Assembly (NCBI RefSeq): GCF_002934445.1
Contig: NZ_PTJE01000008.1
Span: forward strand, 1-64,000
Reading direction: 5' to 3'
DNA: 64,000 bases
DNA from: Nonlabens xylanidelens
GTDB taxonomy: Bacteria; Bacteroidota; Bacteroidia; Flavobacteriales; Flavobacteriaceae
Part shown: one piece after another, positions 8,155-17,670 of the stretch
How positions within the stretch are numbered: position 1 is the first letter of the stretch
Layout of the letters: each line of letters begins with the position of its first letter
Translations under genes and position numbers: made by a program
The notes under the pieces: generated by a model
The model's database searches: none
Seen by the model: only the letters and a program-made list of their open reading frames with translations
What the model was told of the DNA's origin: nothing

Positions 8155-9504
8155 ATGAAATCCTTTGTAGATCTGAATCTTAAAACGCCATTAATTAATG
8201 GATTAGAAGAATTAGGTTTTGAGACCATGACGCCTATTCAAGAAGAGGCTTTTCCAGTTATTCTTTCAGGTCGAGACATGATAGGTATCGCGCAAACAGG
8301 TACTGGTAAAACGCTAGGTTACATGTTGCCATTGCTTCATGAACTTAAATATGCTCAAGTTAATGATCCTAGAGTATTAGTTCTTGTACCTACTAGAGAG
8401 CTGGTAGTACAGGTAACTGAAAATATAAATCAATATTCAAAGTATCTTAATTTACGTGTGTTGGGGATTTATGGAGGGACAAATATCAATACGCAGAAAA
8501 AGGCATATGCTGACGGTGTGGATATACTAGTCGCTACACCTGGTAGACTGTATGATCTTATTATAAGTCAAACGGTAAATTTAAAGAACTGTAAAAAGGT
8601 AGTAATAGATGAGGTAGATGTAATGCTGGATCTAGGTTTTAGATTTCAATTAACTAATATCTTTGATCACTTACCTAAGAGACGTCAGAATATAATGTTC
8701 TCTGCAACGATGACAGATCAGATAGAAGGTTTTATTAAGGAATATTTCTATAATCCTGAAAAGATTTCTATTGCTGTTTCTGGTACACGTTTAGAGAATA
8801 TAGAACAGACTGCTTATGCTGTAGAGAATTTTTACACTAAAGCAAATCTACTCATGCACTTAGTGAGTGATAGAGAAAAGTTTCACAAAGTACTGGTCTT
8901 TGTGGGTAATAAGAAAAGCGCAGATAGATTACAAGAAGTGCTTAGTCCCCATTATGGTGGAGAAATATCTGTAATACACTCTAACAAGACACAAAATTAT
9001 AGATTGCGTTCTATTGAACTCTTTGATAGTGGTGAGAGTCGTATTCTAGTTTCTACAGATGTGATGGCGCGTGGACTGGATCTTGATAAAATATCGCACG
9101 TTATTAACTTAAATGTACCTGCGTTTCCTGAAAATTATATGCACCGTATAGGTAGAACAGGTCGTGCTGAAGAAAAGGGTAGATCTATCTTGTTCTACAC
9201 AGAAAAAGAAAAAGAAGATAAGGAGAACATAGAGGAATTGATGAGTTATAAAATTCCTGAAATAGAGTTTCCTGAAGAAGTTGAGATTTCAAAACAAAAA
9301 ACACCAGAAGAGAAACCTGTAGTACGTGAGATTTTTAACCCTCATAAAGTAATAGAAGAGCAACGTGGAGCAGCTTTTCATGAAAAAAGTGAGAAGAACT
9401 CAAAGACTAATGAAGGTGGTAGTTACCGTCGTATCATAGCAGCAAAATATAAGAAGCCTAAGACTCGTGGAGATAAAGGGGTTAATAGACGTCGTAAAAA
9501 ATAG
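8155..9504 (+). CDS. DEAD/DEAH-box ATP-dependent RNA helicase
   Basis: 449 residues from the ATG at 8155. Motifs in order: Q motif (FETMTPIQ), motif I AQTGTGKT, Ia PTRELV, Ib TPGR, II DEVD (here VIDEVDVM in place of DEAD), III SAT, IV VFVGN, V STDVMARGLD and VI HRIGRTGRAE. The last 75 or so residues are a charged, Lys/Arg-rich tail ending RGDKGVNRRRKK, typical of flavobacterial RNA helicases and probably RNA-binding. It likely acts in ribosome assembly or mRNA turnover. The open frame extends upstream to 8047, but a -7 promoter box lies inside that extension and homologues begin at MKSF, so the shorter form is preferred. Confidence 0.92.
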   Translation: MKSFVDLNLKTPLINGLEELGFETMTPIQEEAFPVILSGRDMIGIAQTGTGKTLGYMLPLLHELKYAQVNDPRVLVLVPTRELVVQVTENINQYSKYLNLRVLGIYGGTNINTQKKAYADGVDILVATPGRLYDLIISQTVNLKNCKKVVIDEVDVMLDLGFRFQLTNIFDHLPKRRQNIMFSATMTDQIEGFIKEYFYNPEKISIAVSGTRLENIEQTAYAVENFYTKANLLMHLVSDREKFHKVLVFVGNKKSADRLQEVLSPHYGGEISVIHSNKTQNYRLRSIELFDSGESRILVSTDVMARGLDLDKISHVINLNVPAFPENYMHRIGRTGRAEEKGRSILFYTEKEKEDKENIEELMSYKIPEIEFPEEVEISKQKTPEEKPVVREIFNPHKVIEEQRGAAFHEKSEKNSKTNEGGSYRRIIAAKYKKPKTRGDKGVNRRRKK

Positions 9505-9628
9505 TCTGGTTAGAGATTACTTTGTTCTTTATTTAATTATAGCAATTTGCGTTTTTAAAGTGGTGTCATTATTCTGGTAACAATTTCTTAATGTAGGTAT
9601 CTACTTATGTAAGCGTCTGAAAATCTTA

Positions 9629-9641
9629 TTTTCGCGAAAAA
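9629..9641. repeat. Short core form of the palindrome
   Basis: TTTTCGCGAAAA lies just before the adhesin start at 9652. Only the core of the palindrome is kept, so this is a degenerate or chance copy. Confidence 0.4.
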
Positions 9642-9651
9642 TTAAATTAAT

Positions 9652-12267
9652 TTGAAGAAGCTATTATTTTTTTGTTTCATAATTCTAAGTGCAACGTTAG
9701 TAAATGCACAAGCTGTAAACACGGCATATCTGTGTTTAAGTAATGGAGATGTGGTTCTGGCAGATTTAAGTACCTGTAGTTCTACTGTCGTAGCTACAAA
9801 TAGTCAGTCCATGTTTGATATAGCACAAGGTGATAGCGCTACTACTCTGTATGGAATACGTGACACAGAGTTGTATTTAATAGATCTTAATACAGCTAAT
9901 TTCACCTTATTAGGTAGTCTTACCGTCATAGGACATAGTGGTAGCTTTAGAGTAGACTCGCTGGTAAAAGAGCAAAATGGTGTTTTACTAGGAGTGAATA
10001 AAAATGGCCAAGGAGAACTTTTTAGAATTGATGTAGCTGCACTTACCGCTACTAATTTAGGAGCAACAGGTTTCAATAGCGCAGGAGATTTAACCTACTT
10101 TGATGGAGATCTTTATCTAAGTGCGACAAATAGTGAACTGGTACAAGTTAATGTAGCAAACCCAAGTGCCTCTTTCTTAATAGGTAGTATGGCTAGCAGT
10201 GGTTTTGGAAATGTTTTTGGTGTAGTAACTATAATAACAGCAAATCCGTGCTCTGCTACACCTACCATAGAACTAGTTGCAACCGGTGGACGTACTACTA
10301 AATTTGTTGATGTAACTAACGGTAATACGACTAATAACTGTACTAGTTTTTCACCTTCAGATATTTTTGGGGCTGCAGAGGTAACATCAGACATACTTTG
10401 TCCTATCAATGTAGAAATTATTGATACCACACGCATGAGTCCTGATCCTACTTCTTACTGCAGTCAGGCAACTACGACCTTAAGTGCAAATGCAGATCCT
10501 ACCGTAGCATTAGGAACTTATTCTTATGAATGGCGAGAGCAAGGTAGTACTACCATTATAGGAACTAACAGCACATTACCTATAAACATTAATACGACTA
10601 CTGTTTATGAATGTACGATAACAGATAGTGGTATTGCACCACCAGATAACTTTGCAGTAGATGCGATTACTATAATTGTAGAACCTTTGCCTACATGGAC
10701 GCCACTAGGTAATATCTATGCAAACTCAACCTATACACTACCTGGAATTACAGGAACTAATGTGCCTGCTAACAGTGCTTATTATACAGGTCCTAATGGA
10801 ACAGGGATACTATATAATATAGGAGATGTAGTTACAGAACTTGATTTTATAACTAATCCGGTCACTTTATATATTTATGGAGATGAGACTAACGGTTGTG
10901 AAATAACAGGACAGTTTGATCTAGAATTTGTAGACGTACAATTAACAATAACACCAGGCGGTATACAAGATATTTGTGCAGGAGAAACAGTGACTCTAAC
11001 TGCCACACCTACACCAGCAACAGCATACGGAACTTACACTTATAATTGGACAGATTCTCAAAACACGGTTTATCCTAATACAGATACTATAGTTTTTACG
11101 GCAACAGTAGATACTACGGTAGCGGTAATGGTAAATGACTCTGGTGTAGAAAACGGTGTAGATATGGGATTTGATATGACAGATTTCAATGTCTTGACAC
11201 CAGTTGATATAACAGCTATTACTGATCAGACTGCGACTTCTACTTTTACTTTTCCAACTATTAATGGAACCGGATTAACCACTGCAGAGCGTTATTATAC
11301 ACAACCTAATGGTATGGGAACTGTATATGATGCAGGTGATATTGTTAATGCGTCAGATTTTACAACGTTACCGGTAACCCTTTATATGTATGACACTAAC
11401 GGTGCATGTGAAGATCAAGAAAGTTTTGTACTCAACTTTGATACACCTATATCGTTAACGGTTTCTATAAACGCTACTGCAAATGATTTTTGTGCCGGAG
11501 AAATAACAAATTTAACTGCCACACCTAATCCTGCAATGGCGCAAGGAACGTACACCTATCAATGGGTAGAGCAAGGCACAACGGCCGTTTTATCTACAGG
11601 TAATACTCTAACGGTAACACCTTTAGTAAATACAGTATATGAATGTACGGTGACAGATAGTGGATTAACTACTAATAATACGGCAACTTCTACCATAACA
11701 ATTAATGTAATAGATGTGCCAGTTATTGATGTAATAAATAATCAAAATAGCACCACCACATTTACATTTCCTACTATTACGGGTATGAACTTGAGCGGTA
11801 ATGAGATGTTCTTTACACAACCAGACGGCTTAGGAACAGCTTATAATGCTGGAGATGTAATAGATAGAATAGAATTTGCTAATTATCCAGTTACAATTTA
11901 TGCCTATGATGTAAATGCCTCAGGCTGTAGTGATCAGGTTAGTTTTAATCTGGTAATAACAGAAGATGTAATTATCCCAGAGCCAGAGGTTGAATTGTTT
12001 CATGTGCCAGATTACATGACACCTAATAATGATGGGTATCATGATTACTGGCAAATAGAGGTTTTTGAACCGTCCGTTCAGTTCAGTAATATCTATATTT
12101 TTGATAGGTACGGTAAATTACTCAAACAACTTTCCATAGACGGGCCAGGTTGGGACGCTACTTATAATAATAACCCATTACCATCTTCTAGTTATTGGTA
12201 TAGTTTTGAATATACCTATGATGGTGTTACAGTTTTAGAAAAGGGATTCTTTGCAGTAAAACGTTAA
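9652..12267 (+). CDS. CHU_C-type (type B T9SS) secreted surface protein
   Basis: 871 residues. Start TTG at 9652 gives a signal peptide (KKLLFFCFIILSATLVNAQ); no ATG fits as well. Residues about 20-250 resemble a propeller-like region (repeated LYGI, LYLIDL, LYLSAT). Then two module types alternate about three times each: an Ig/PKD-like module with CAGE, GTYTYQW and TVYECTVTDSG, and a module with TFTFPTI, YYTQPNG and PVTLYMYD. The last 85 or so residues are the gliding-motility-associated C-terminal domain (TPNNDGYHDYW, IFDRYGKLL, WDATYNNNPLPSSSYWY, GFFAVKR), which directs T9SS export and surface retention. The second module type also occurs in the adhesin at the left edge of the window. Confidence 0.9.
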   Translation: MKKLLFFCFIILSATLVNAQAVNTAYLCLSNGDVVLADLSTCSSTVVATNSQSMFDIAQGDSATTLYGIRDTELYLIDLNTANFTLLGSLTVIGHSGSFRVDSLVKEQNGVLLGVNKNGQGELFRIDVAALTATNLGATGFNSAGDLTYFDGDLYLSATNSELVQVNVANPSASFLIGSMASSGFGNVFGVVTIITANPCSATPTIELVATGGRTTKFVDVTNGNTTNNCTSFSPSDIFGAAEVTSDILCPINVEIIDTTRMSPDPTSYCSQATTTLSANADPTVALGTYSYEWREQGSTTIIGTNSTLPININTTTVYECTITDSGIAPPDNFAVDAITIIVEPLPTWTPLGNIYANSTYTLPGITGTNVPANSAYYTGPNGTGILYNIGDVVTELDFITNPVTLYIYGDETNGCEITGQFDLEFVDVQLTITPGGIQDICAGETVTLTATPTPATAYGTYTYNWTDSQNTVYPNTDTIVFTATVDTTVAVMVNDSGVENGVDMGFDMTDFNVLTPVDITAITDQTATSTFTFPTINGTGLTTAERYYTQPNGMGTVYDAGDIVNASDFTTLPVTLYMYDTNGACEDQESFVLNFDTPISLTVSINATANDFCAGEITNLTATPNPAMAQGTYTYQWVEQGTTAVLSTGNTLTVTPLVNTVYECTVTDSGLTTNNTATSTITINVIDVPVIDVINNQNSTTTFTFPTITGMNLSGNEMFFTQPDGLGTAYNAGDVIDRIEFANYPVTIYAYDVNASGCSDQVSFNLVITEDVIIPEPEVELFHVPDYMTPNNDGYHDYWQIEVFEPSVQFSNIYIFDRYGKLLKQLSIDGPGWDATYNNNPLPSSSYWYSFEYTYDGVTVLEKGFFAVKR

Positions 12268-12317
12268 GACGGTGGATCAATTTATCTCTCGTATTAGAAA
12301 TGATTATTTTAATAAGT

Positions 12318-12337
12318 TCGCTTTCGCGAAAGTGGAA
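12318..12337. repeat. Genome palindrome, intergenic
   Basis: TTCGCTTTCGCGAAAGTGGAA lies between the CHU_C gene and ompH, with one mismatch in the outer arm. There is no T run, so it is not a normal terminator. Confidence 0.9.
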
Positions 12338-12465
12338 TTTCAACAACCATAACACTAATTAACACTAAACGACTTAAAAGTGGTCTAATAGTTGAAAAGT
12401 GATGGTAGAATATGTCCGAAAGTGTAAGAGGACTTAACTATATTGCACACCTTAATTTAAAGAAA

Positions 12466-12987
12466 ATGAAAAAATTACTTTTAGTATTATTTTTAGCCGC
12501 TGGAACAGCAATGGCACAAACTGGTTATGTAGCATCTGAAGCTCTTCTTCAATCTATGCCAGAATTTCAAACAGCGCAACAAGAAATCACTAAATATGCA
12601 GAGTCTATTAAAGCTGACGATGTAAAAGCAGAAAACAATGCTAGAACTAGAATGGCAGAGTTGCAACAAAAAGTACAAGAGCTTTCTAAAACAGCAACAG
12701 ATGAGGCTGCTTTTAACAAAGAAGTAGAGGTTTACAAAACACAAGCAGCTGCTATCGAGAGCGAGTTAGTGAATAGTAAAAGAATCGCAGAGCAAAGACT
12801 TGGTGAGAAACAAAACAAATTAATCACTCCTCTTACTATTAAGTTGAATGAGGCGATTAAAAAAGTAGCTCTTGCCAAAGGTTATAAAGTAGTAGTAGAT
12901 ATTAATTCTATCGCTTTTGCAACTGAAGAAACTAACATCAGTCAGGATGTAGCTAGAGAATTAGGTATTCCTATGCCGTCTAACTAA
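12466..12987 (+). CDS. OmpH/Skp-family periplasmic chaperone
   Basis: 173 residues from the ATG at 12466, chosen because it starts the signal peptide MKKLLLVLFLAAGTAMAQ; the longer frame from 12412 would bury it. The mature part begins TGYVASEALLQSMPEF, continues with a long Gln/Lys/Glu-rich coiled coil and ends in a C-terminal strand (KGYKVVVDINSIAFA), the usual OmpH/Skp layout. Members hold unfolded outer-membrane proteins in the periplasm. It follows no bamA-like gene here and has its own terminator, so it is likely monocistronic. Confidence 0.88.
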   Translation: MKKLLLVLFLAAGTAMAQTGYVASEALLQSMPEFQTAQQEITKYAESIKADDVKAENNARTRMAELQQKVQELSKTATDEAAFNKEVEVYKTQAAAIESELVNSKRIAEQRLGEKQNKLITPLTIKLNEAIKKVALAKGYKVVVDINSIAFATEETNISQDVARELGIPMPSN

Positions 12988-13006
12988 GACTTAATCGTTA
13001 TTATTT

Positions 13007-13039
13007 AAAAGTCACTTCTATAGAAGTGACTTTTTTTTT
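13007..13039 (+). terminator. Terminator after OmpH
   Basis: A perfect inverted repeat, AAAAGTCACTTCTA then TAGAAGTGACTTTT (13007-13034), runs into a T9 tract. Confidence 0.92.
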
Positions 13040-13104
13040 GGATTTTCTTAAGGTAGATTATGTTAAATTTCTTAACATTGTTTAATATGGATGGAGAACC
13101 ATAT

Positions 13105-13112
13105 TATATTTG
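13105..13112 (+). promoter_or_regulatory. -7 box TATATTTG for the SulP/carbonic anhydrase operon
   Basis: TAnnTTTG match 29 bases upstream of the ATG at 13142. Confidence 0.65.
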
Positions 13113-13141
13113 TTTATACAATAGTCCCCTTTACATAACAT

Positions 13142-13471
13142 ATGTCAATACCTACAAAACGATTTAATTTTTTCATGCATGCGTGCATGATAATTATATG
13201 CGCTTTGGTTTTAAGTCAACCGGTGATAGAGGTATTTGTAAAACTTGATAATAATATTACCGTTATCGATACAGATGTGGACAGTGATTTTGATGTAGAA
13301 GAGAACTCAAAAAAAGAGCTAGAGGACGAGTCAACTTTTAATGACTTCTATTTTGTAGCTTCAAATGACGAGATTCTAAATAAAATTGTTTTAAATTATT
13401 TAATCGATTTAGTTTGGGAAAGTCATTCTCAAGAAATTCTTATACCGCCGCCTAAAGGGATGCTAGCATAA
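13142..13471 (+). CDS. Small acidic exported or membrane-anchored protein
   Basis: 109 residues: an N-terminal hydrophobic segment (about residues 9-28, ACMIIICALVLSQPV), then an Asp/Glu-rich stretch (about 38-62) and a C-terminal tail ending IPPPKG. The hydrophobic segment may be a signal anchor or an uncleaved signal. It is the first gene in the transcript leading into SulP and carbonic anhydrase, with 105 bases to SulP. Short acidic exported proteins with a P-rich end are, in my memory, common before SulP genes in Flavobacteriia, but no function is assigned. Confidence 0.65.
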   Translation: MSIPTKRFNFFMHACMIIICALVLSQPVIEVFVKLDNNITVIDTDVDSDFDVEENSKKELEDESTFNDFYFVASNDEILNKIVLNYLIDLVWESHSQEILIPPPKGMLA

Positions 13472-13576
13472 CATCCGTAGAGGTAATATCTCAAATTTTA
13501 TATTTATCAATGAATTGATTTTACAGTTAAATCAATTTTTAAAGTTCCTTTATTTATAGGGGATAACACAAATTTT

Positions 13577-15205
13577 ATGCATTATTCAAATCCGTTTAAA
13601 AATTTTAAAAATGATATCCCGGCTAGTGTCGTGGTGTTTTTTGTTGCTTTACCTTTATGTCTGGGTATTGCACTAGCTAGTGGTGCGCCACCATTTGCTG
13701 GACTTATAGCTGGTATTATAGGTGGTATAGTAGTAGGTTCTATAAGTGGCTCTAATATAGGTGTCAGTGGTCCGGCTGCTGGACTTGCTTCTATAGTTGC
13801 CCTTGCGATTAAGGACTTTGGTGGTCTAGATAATGGAGGTTTTGAAATTTTATTGGTCGCCGTGGTGATGAGTGGAGTGATACAAATTGTTCTAGGCATA
13901 TTAAAAGCAGGAATCATAGGTTATTACTTTCCATCATCAGTTATTAAAGGGATGTTAGTTGGTATAGGAGTTATTATTATATCTAAACAGATTCCTCACT
14001 TTTTCGGACTAGATGAAAATTATGAAGGAGCTTGGGATTTCTTTCAAGAAGATGGAGAGAATACTATTACTGAGATTTTAAGAATAGGAGAGTTTATAAG
14101 TCCAGGAGCTACGCTTGTAGGTTTTATAGGTCTAGGGATACTATTACTTTGGAATAACGTCTTGAATGGTAAGTCAAAGGTCTTTGAAATTATTCAAGGA
14201 CCATTAGTTGCCGTGGTTGTTGGGATTATATATTATGTTCTTACAATGGATGCAGGATATTGGAGTATTTCTACAGATCATTTAGTAAAAGTTCCCGTAC
14301 CAGAAGATTTTGATTCTTTTGTAGGGCAGTTTAGGTTTCCAGATTTTTCTCAGGCTTTAAGAGGTGATGTTATTTTAGTTGGTTTTACTATTGCCCTTGT
14401 AGCATCATTAGAAACCTTATTATGTGTTGAGGCGACTGATAAATTAGATCCGCGTAAGAGAGTAACACCTACTAATAGAGAATTGATAGCACAAGGAACT
14501 GGTAATATACTCTCAGGTCTAGTCGGTGGATTACCTATAACACAAGTTATTGTTAGAAGTAGTGCAAACATTCAATCTGGTGGTAGAACAAAGATGAGTG
14601 CTATTTTACATGGTTTCTTGTTACTGGCATCAGTAATTTTGATTCCGACTTTAATGAATAAAATACCTTTGTCTGTTCTTGCGGCCATACTTCTAGTAGT
14701 AGGATACAAGCTAGCAAAGCCGTCAACATTTAAACAAATGTGGAAAGCAGGGTGGAGACAGTTTATACCATTTATTGTAACCGTTGTGTTATTGTATTTT
14801 AATTTCTTGTTAGGAGTAGGAGTAGGGCTTGCTATAGGAATTATAGTTACACTTTATCAGAGTTTTCAAAACTCTCACTTTCTTCATGCTACACAAAGTA
14901 ATGAAGATGGTAGAAATGAAGTGAAAATGGTCCTGGCAGAAGAGGTTACCTTCTTTAATAAAGCAACTATTTTAAAGGAGTTGGACAATTTACCTCAAAA
15001 TACATTTCTAGAATTAGATGTTAGAAAAACTAATTATCTAGATCATGATGTTATAGAAATACTTGACGATTTTAAAGAAAAGGCAAAAAACCGTAAAATT
15101 AATATTAAATTGATATCTGAAAGAGGTATTATTGAGAATCCAGATAGTTTCTTAGAGTTTTTCAAATTAAGACCTATTCAAGATAAATTTAAATTTAAAA
15201 GATAA
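13577..15205 (+). CDS. SulP-family anion transporter, likely bicarbonate
   Basis: 542 residues with ten or more membrane segments, the SulP hallmark near the N-terminus (PASVVVFFVALPLCLGIALA, then GSNIGVSGPAAGLA) and a conserved core around LPITQVIVRSSANI. A cytoplasmic STAS-like domain forms the last 100 or so residues. SulP proteins carry sulfate, bicarbonate or other anions. A beta-carbonic anhydrase starts four bases after the stop, which favours bicarbonate or CO2 handling. It also has the charged SLETLLCVEATDKLDP loop found in BicA-like members. Confidence 0.9.
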   Translation: MHYSNPFKNFKNDIPASVVVFFVALPLCLGIALASGAPPFAGLIAGIIGGIVVGSISGSNIGVSGPAAGLASIVALAIKDFGGLDNGGFEILLVAVVMSGVIQIVLGILKAGIIGYYFPSSVIKGMLVGIGVIIISKQIPHFFGLDENYEGAWDFFQEDGENTITEILRIGEFISPGATLVGFIGLGILLLWNNVLNGKSKVFEIIQGPLVAVVVGIIYYVLTMDAGYWSISTDHLVKVPVPEDFDSFVGQFRFPDFSQALRGDVILVGFTIALVASLETLLCVEATDKLDPRKRVTPTNRELIAQGTGNILSGLVGGLPITQVIVRSSANIQSGGRTKMSAILHGFLLLASVILIPTLMNKIPLSVLAAILLVVGYKLAKPSTFKQMWKAGWRQFIPFIVTVVLLYFNFLLGVGVGLAIGIIVTLYQSFQNSHFLHATQSNEDGRNEVKMVLAEEVTFFNKATILKELDNLPQNTFLELDVRKTNYLDHDVIEILDDFKEKAKNRKINIKLISERGIIENPDSFLEFFKLRPIQDKFKFKR

Positions 15206-15209
15206 AAAG

Positions 15210-15836
15210 ATGAAAGCACATACTAAAGAATCTCAATCTACCATGACACCAGAAAAAGCAGTCCAGTTTTTATCTGAAGGAAACGAGAGATTTCAAAATA
15301 ATTTAAAAGCAAATCGCAACCTATTACAACAAGTTAACGATACTAGTGAGGGACAATTTCCTTTTGCTACCATATTAAGTTGTATTGATTCTAGAGTGTC
15401 TGCAGAGCTTGTTTTTGATCAAGGTCTAGGTGATATTTTTAGTGTACGTATCGCAGGTAACTTTGTAAATGAGGATATTCTAGGAAGCATGGAATTTGCC
15501 TCAAAACTAGCTGGTACTAAATTAATAGTCGTTCTAGGACATACAAGTTGTGGTGCGATAAAAGGAGCCTGTGACCATGCGAGACTAGGTAATCTTACTA
15601 AGTTAATACAGAAGATAGAACCAGCAGTAGACGCTGTAAAAGAACCTCAAGAAGAAGAAAAACGTAATTCTAAAAATCTAGAATTTGTGGATGCCGTTTC
15701 TGCAAAGAACGTAGAACTGACCATAGATAGAATACGTAAAGAAAGTCCTGTTCTTAAAGAGATGGAAGATGATGGTGATATAAAAATAGTAGGAGCAATG
15801 TACAATGTTGCAACAGGAGCAGTAGATTTTTTATAA
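15210..15836 (+). CDS. Beta-class carbonic anhydrase
   Basis: 208 residues with the beta-CA zinc and dyad motifs: SCIDSR (Cys ligand and the Asp-Arg dyad, about residues 57-62) and HTSCGA (His and Cys ligands, about 111-116), plus the terminal GAMYNVATGAVDF strand. It interconverts CO2 and bicarbonate and is cytoplasmic, as there is no signal peptide. It starts four bases after the SulP transporter, forming an inorganic-carbon uptake or pH-balance pair. The C-terminal half has a charged insertion (EPQEEEKRNSKN). Confidence 0.93.
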   Translation: MKAHTKESQSTMTPEKAVQFLSEGNERFQNNLKANRNLLQQVNDTSEGQFPFATILSCIDSRVSAELVFDQGLGDIFSVRIAGNFVNEDILGSMEFASKLAGTKLIVVLGHTSCGAIKGACDHARLGNLTKLIQKIEPAVDAVKEPQEEEKRNSKNLEFVDAVSAKNVELTIDRIRKESPVLKEMEDDGDIKIVGAMYNVATGAVDFL

Positions 15837-15860
15837 ATAGCACTTTACTTTGTTGATATT

Positions 15861-15900
15861 TAAAAGCGTTTTTTACATGTTGTAAAAGACGCTTTTTTTA
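15861..15900. terminator. Bidirectional terminator between convergent genes
   Basis: Arms 15862-15877 and 15881-15896 pair, with A/T runs on both sides. It serves carbonic anhydrase (+) and the patatin gene (-). Confidence 0.8.
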
Positions 15901-16656
15901 TCTATCAAAAATATCTGTTTTTTCCAGTTCTAGAGAGGCTGTTTCATAACCTATCTCAAATATTTCTCGCAAGGCTTTAAAATTAAATAAACCATAATTA
16001 TATAGTTTATCTGGTTCTATAAGAAGATCGCATTGTGTAAATTTTATTTTGTCTTGATGGTATTGATTAATCGCATAGGCTCTACTAGCCACATCATAAG
16101 AGTGTTTTAATTTACGACTCTTTAGGTCTACCTTATTTACATAACTTCCTATTTTAAGATCACAATCGTCTAATAAATCGATGGGAAAGTTATTGATAAC
16201 GCCGCCATCTACATAGAGATTACCATCTATTTCTATAGGTGTAAAAATACCAGGAAAAGCAGCACTGGCTAGAATTGCGGCATATATTTCTCCTTCTTTA
16301 AATACTTTAAGTTTACCTGTATTGAGGTCTGTAGCCGTAACAGATAATGGCGTTTTTAGGCATTTAAAACTGTTCTCTGGAATGTAATGAGATAAACTCT
16401 CTATAAATACAGAAGAGTTGATAAAACCAGCCTGTCTAAAAGCAAATTTTCTAGGGTGAAAAAGATTAGACTGCTCAAAGAAATTGAATATATCATCTAC
16501 ATCTATTCCCATAGCATATAGAGCACCCACCAGCGCACCAGCACTTGTACCAGTTATTTGATGGACAGTAATATTATTCTCTTGCAGTGCTTTTATAACA
16601 CCAGCATGAGCAATACCTCTAACACCACCTCCAGAAAGTGCAATACCTATTTTCAT
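15898..16656 (-). CDS. Patatin-like phospholipase (RssA-type)
   Basis: 252 residues. Features of the patatin fold: oxyanion loop GGGVRGIAHAG (residues 9-19), nucleophile elbow GTSAG with the catalytic Ser (about residues 36-40), and the catalytic Asp in DGG (about 151-153). There is no signal peptide, so it is a cytoplasmic serine acyl hydrolase. The overall length and order match the small RssA/YchK group. The substrate is unknown. It is followed on the minus strand only by a terminator, and the 86-residue membrane protein gene lies 15 bases upstream. Confidence 0.9.
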   Translation of the reverse strand: MKIGIALSGGGVRGIAHAGVIKALQENNITVHQITGTSAGALVGALYAMGIDVDDIFNFFEQSNLFHPRKFAFRQAGFINSSVFIESLSHYIPENSFKCLKTPLSVTATDLNTGKLKVFKEGEIYAAILASAAFPGIFTPIEIDGNLYVDGGVINNFPIDLLDDCDLKIGSYVNKVDLKSRKLKHSYDVASRAYAINQYHQDKIKFTQCDLLIEPDKLYNYGLFNFKALREIFEIGYETASLELEKTDIFDR

Positions 16657-16671
16657 TTATTTTACTCTTTT

Positions 16672-16932
16672 TTACTCTTTTACTTCTTTTATTTCGTCGT
16701 TCTTCTTAATCAATAAATAATATCCATTCACCACTAAAATACCTAGATTAGTAATGATGATGGGAATGTTAACGGTGTCAAATAAGAAACCATAAAGTAT
16801 AAATATCGCACAACCTAATGAATTCACAATACGCAATGTATTGATGTTTTTCATAAAAAAGGATATTAATACGACTACACTCGCTGCATATCCTACTAAA
16901 TCTAATGTTTCTGTACCGAAGGTAAAATCCAT
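16672..16932 (-). CDS. Small inner-membrane protein, YgjV/PQ-loop-like
   Basis: 86 residues with three hydrophobic segments (LVGYAASVVVLISFFM, RIVNSLGCAIFILYGFL, IPIIITNLGILVVNGYYLL) and a charged tail. The R-x-x-N-x-x-G-x-x-x-F-x-x-YG arrangement is that of YgjV-like half-transporter proteins. The role is unknown. A -7 box lies 17 bases upstream, and the patatin gene follows after 15 bases, so they are likely cotranscribed. Confidence 0.75.
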   Translation of the reverse strand: MDFTFGTETLDLVGYAASVVVLISFFMKNINTLRIVNSLGCAIFILYGFLFDTVNIPIIITNLGILVVNGYYLLIKKNDEIKEVKE

Positions 16933-16949
16933 AATTCAAATTTGAACTG

Positions 16950-16957
16950 CAAAATTA
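16950..16957 (-). promoter_or_regulatory. -7 box TAATTTTG
   Basis: TAnnTTTG on the minus strand, just upstream of the YgjV-like gene. Confidence 0.6.
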
Positions 16958-17058
16958 CCGTTATTAAACCTAATTAAGTTATTCAATTATAATTTATAAT
17001 AGAGATAAGAATAAAGTACTGCCACTATTATAGATGCAGTATTCTACCCTTTATGACT

Positions 17059-17066
17059 TAAATTTG
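17059..17066 (+). promoter_or_regulatory. -7 box TAAATTTG
   Basis: TAnnTTTG 19 bases upstream of the ATG at 17086. Confidence 0.6.
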
Positions 17067-17085
17067 CAACTAGATAAGGAAGGTT

Positions 17086-17658
17086 ATGGACTTTTTAAAT
17101 GAGATATTAGAATTCAGATTTTATAACTATGTAAAATCATTACATCTCATTTTTGTAGTGACGTGGTTTGCAGGCTTGTTTTATATTCCTAGACTTTTTG
17201 TGTATCAAATTGAAGCACATGCAAAGCCAGAACCAGATAAAAGCATACTTCTTAAACAATTGAAAATAATGACCAGTAGGTTGTGGTTTATTATCACCTG
17301 GCCTAGTGCTGTTCTAACCGTTTTTTTTGCTGTCTGGTTATTAATTTTGAGACCAGGATTACTAGAGTACAGCTGGATGCATATTAAGTTAGGTTTTGTT
17401 TTACTACTATTTATTTACCACATAAAAACTCATTTTATTCAAAAAGAACTGCAAACGGATATTGTTAAATGGACTTCTAACGGTATGCGCATTTACAATG
17501 AGGGAGCAACTTTAATTTTATTTTCAGTAGTGTTTTTAGTCATTGTTCAAAGTGCTATCAATTGGATTTATGGTCTGGTTGGTCTTTTAGTTTTTGCAGT
17601 TATTTTAATGCTCTTATTTAAATTATATAAAAGAATAAGAGAGAAGAATAATAGTTAG
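17086..17658 (+). CDS. hemJ: HemJ/CopD-like membrane protein, probable protoporphyrinogen oxidase
   Basis: 190 residues with four or five membrane helices. The start contains the HemJ signature KSLHLIFVVTWFAGLFYIPRLF, including the conserved His (about residue 20) and Arg; the second conserved region is MTSRLWFIITWPSAV and the third WMHIKLGFVLLLFIYH. HemJ oxidises protoporphyrinogen IX to protoporphyrin IX in the inner membrane in bacteria lacking HemY/HemG. The protein is slightly longer than typical HemJ, with an extra C-terminal helix and a charged tail. It stands alone under its own promoter. Confidence 0.82.
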   Translation: MDFLNEILEFRFYNYVKSLHLIFVVTWFAGLFYIPRLFVYQIEAHAKPEPDKSILLKQLKIMTSRLWFIITWPSAVLTVFFAVWLLILRPGLLEYSWMHIKLGFVLLLFIYHIKTHFIQKELQTDIVKWTSNGMRIYNEGATLILFSVVFLVIVQSAINWIYGLVGLLVFAVILMLLFKLYKRIREKNNS

Positions 17659-17670
17659 GGTTTGTTGTTG

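Noticed and set aside
9629-9641. TTTTCGCGAAAA as a full palindrome copy
   Set aside because: Only the central bases match, so it is listed with low confidence and not used to argue for function.
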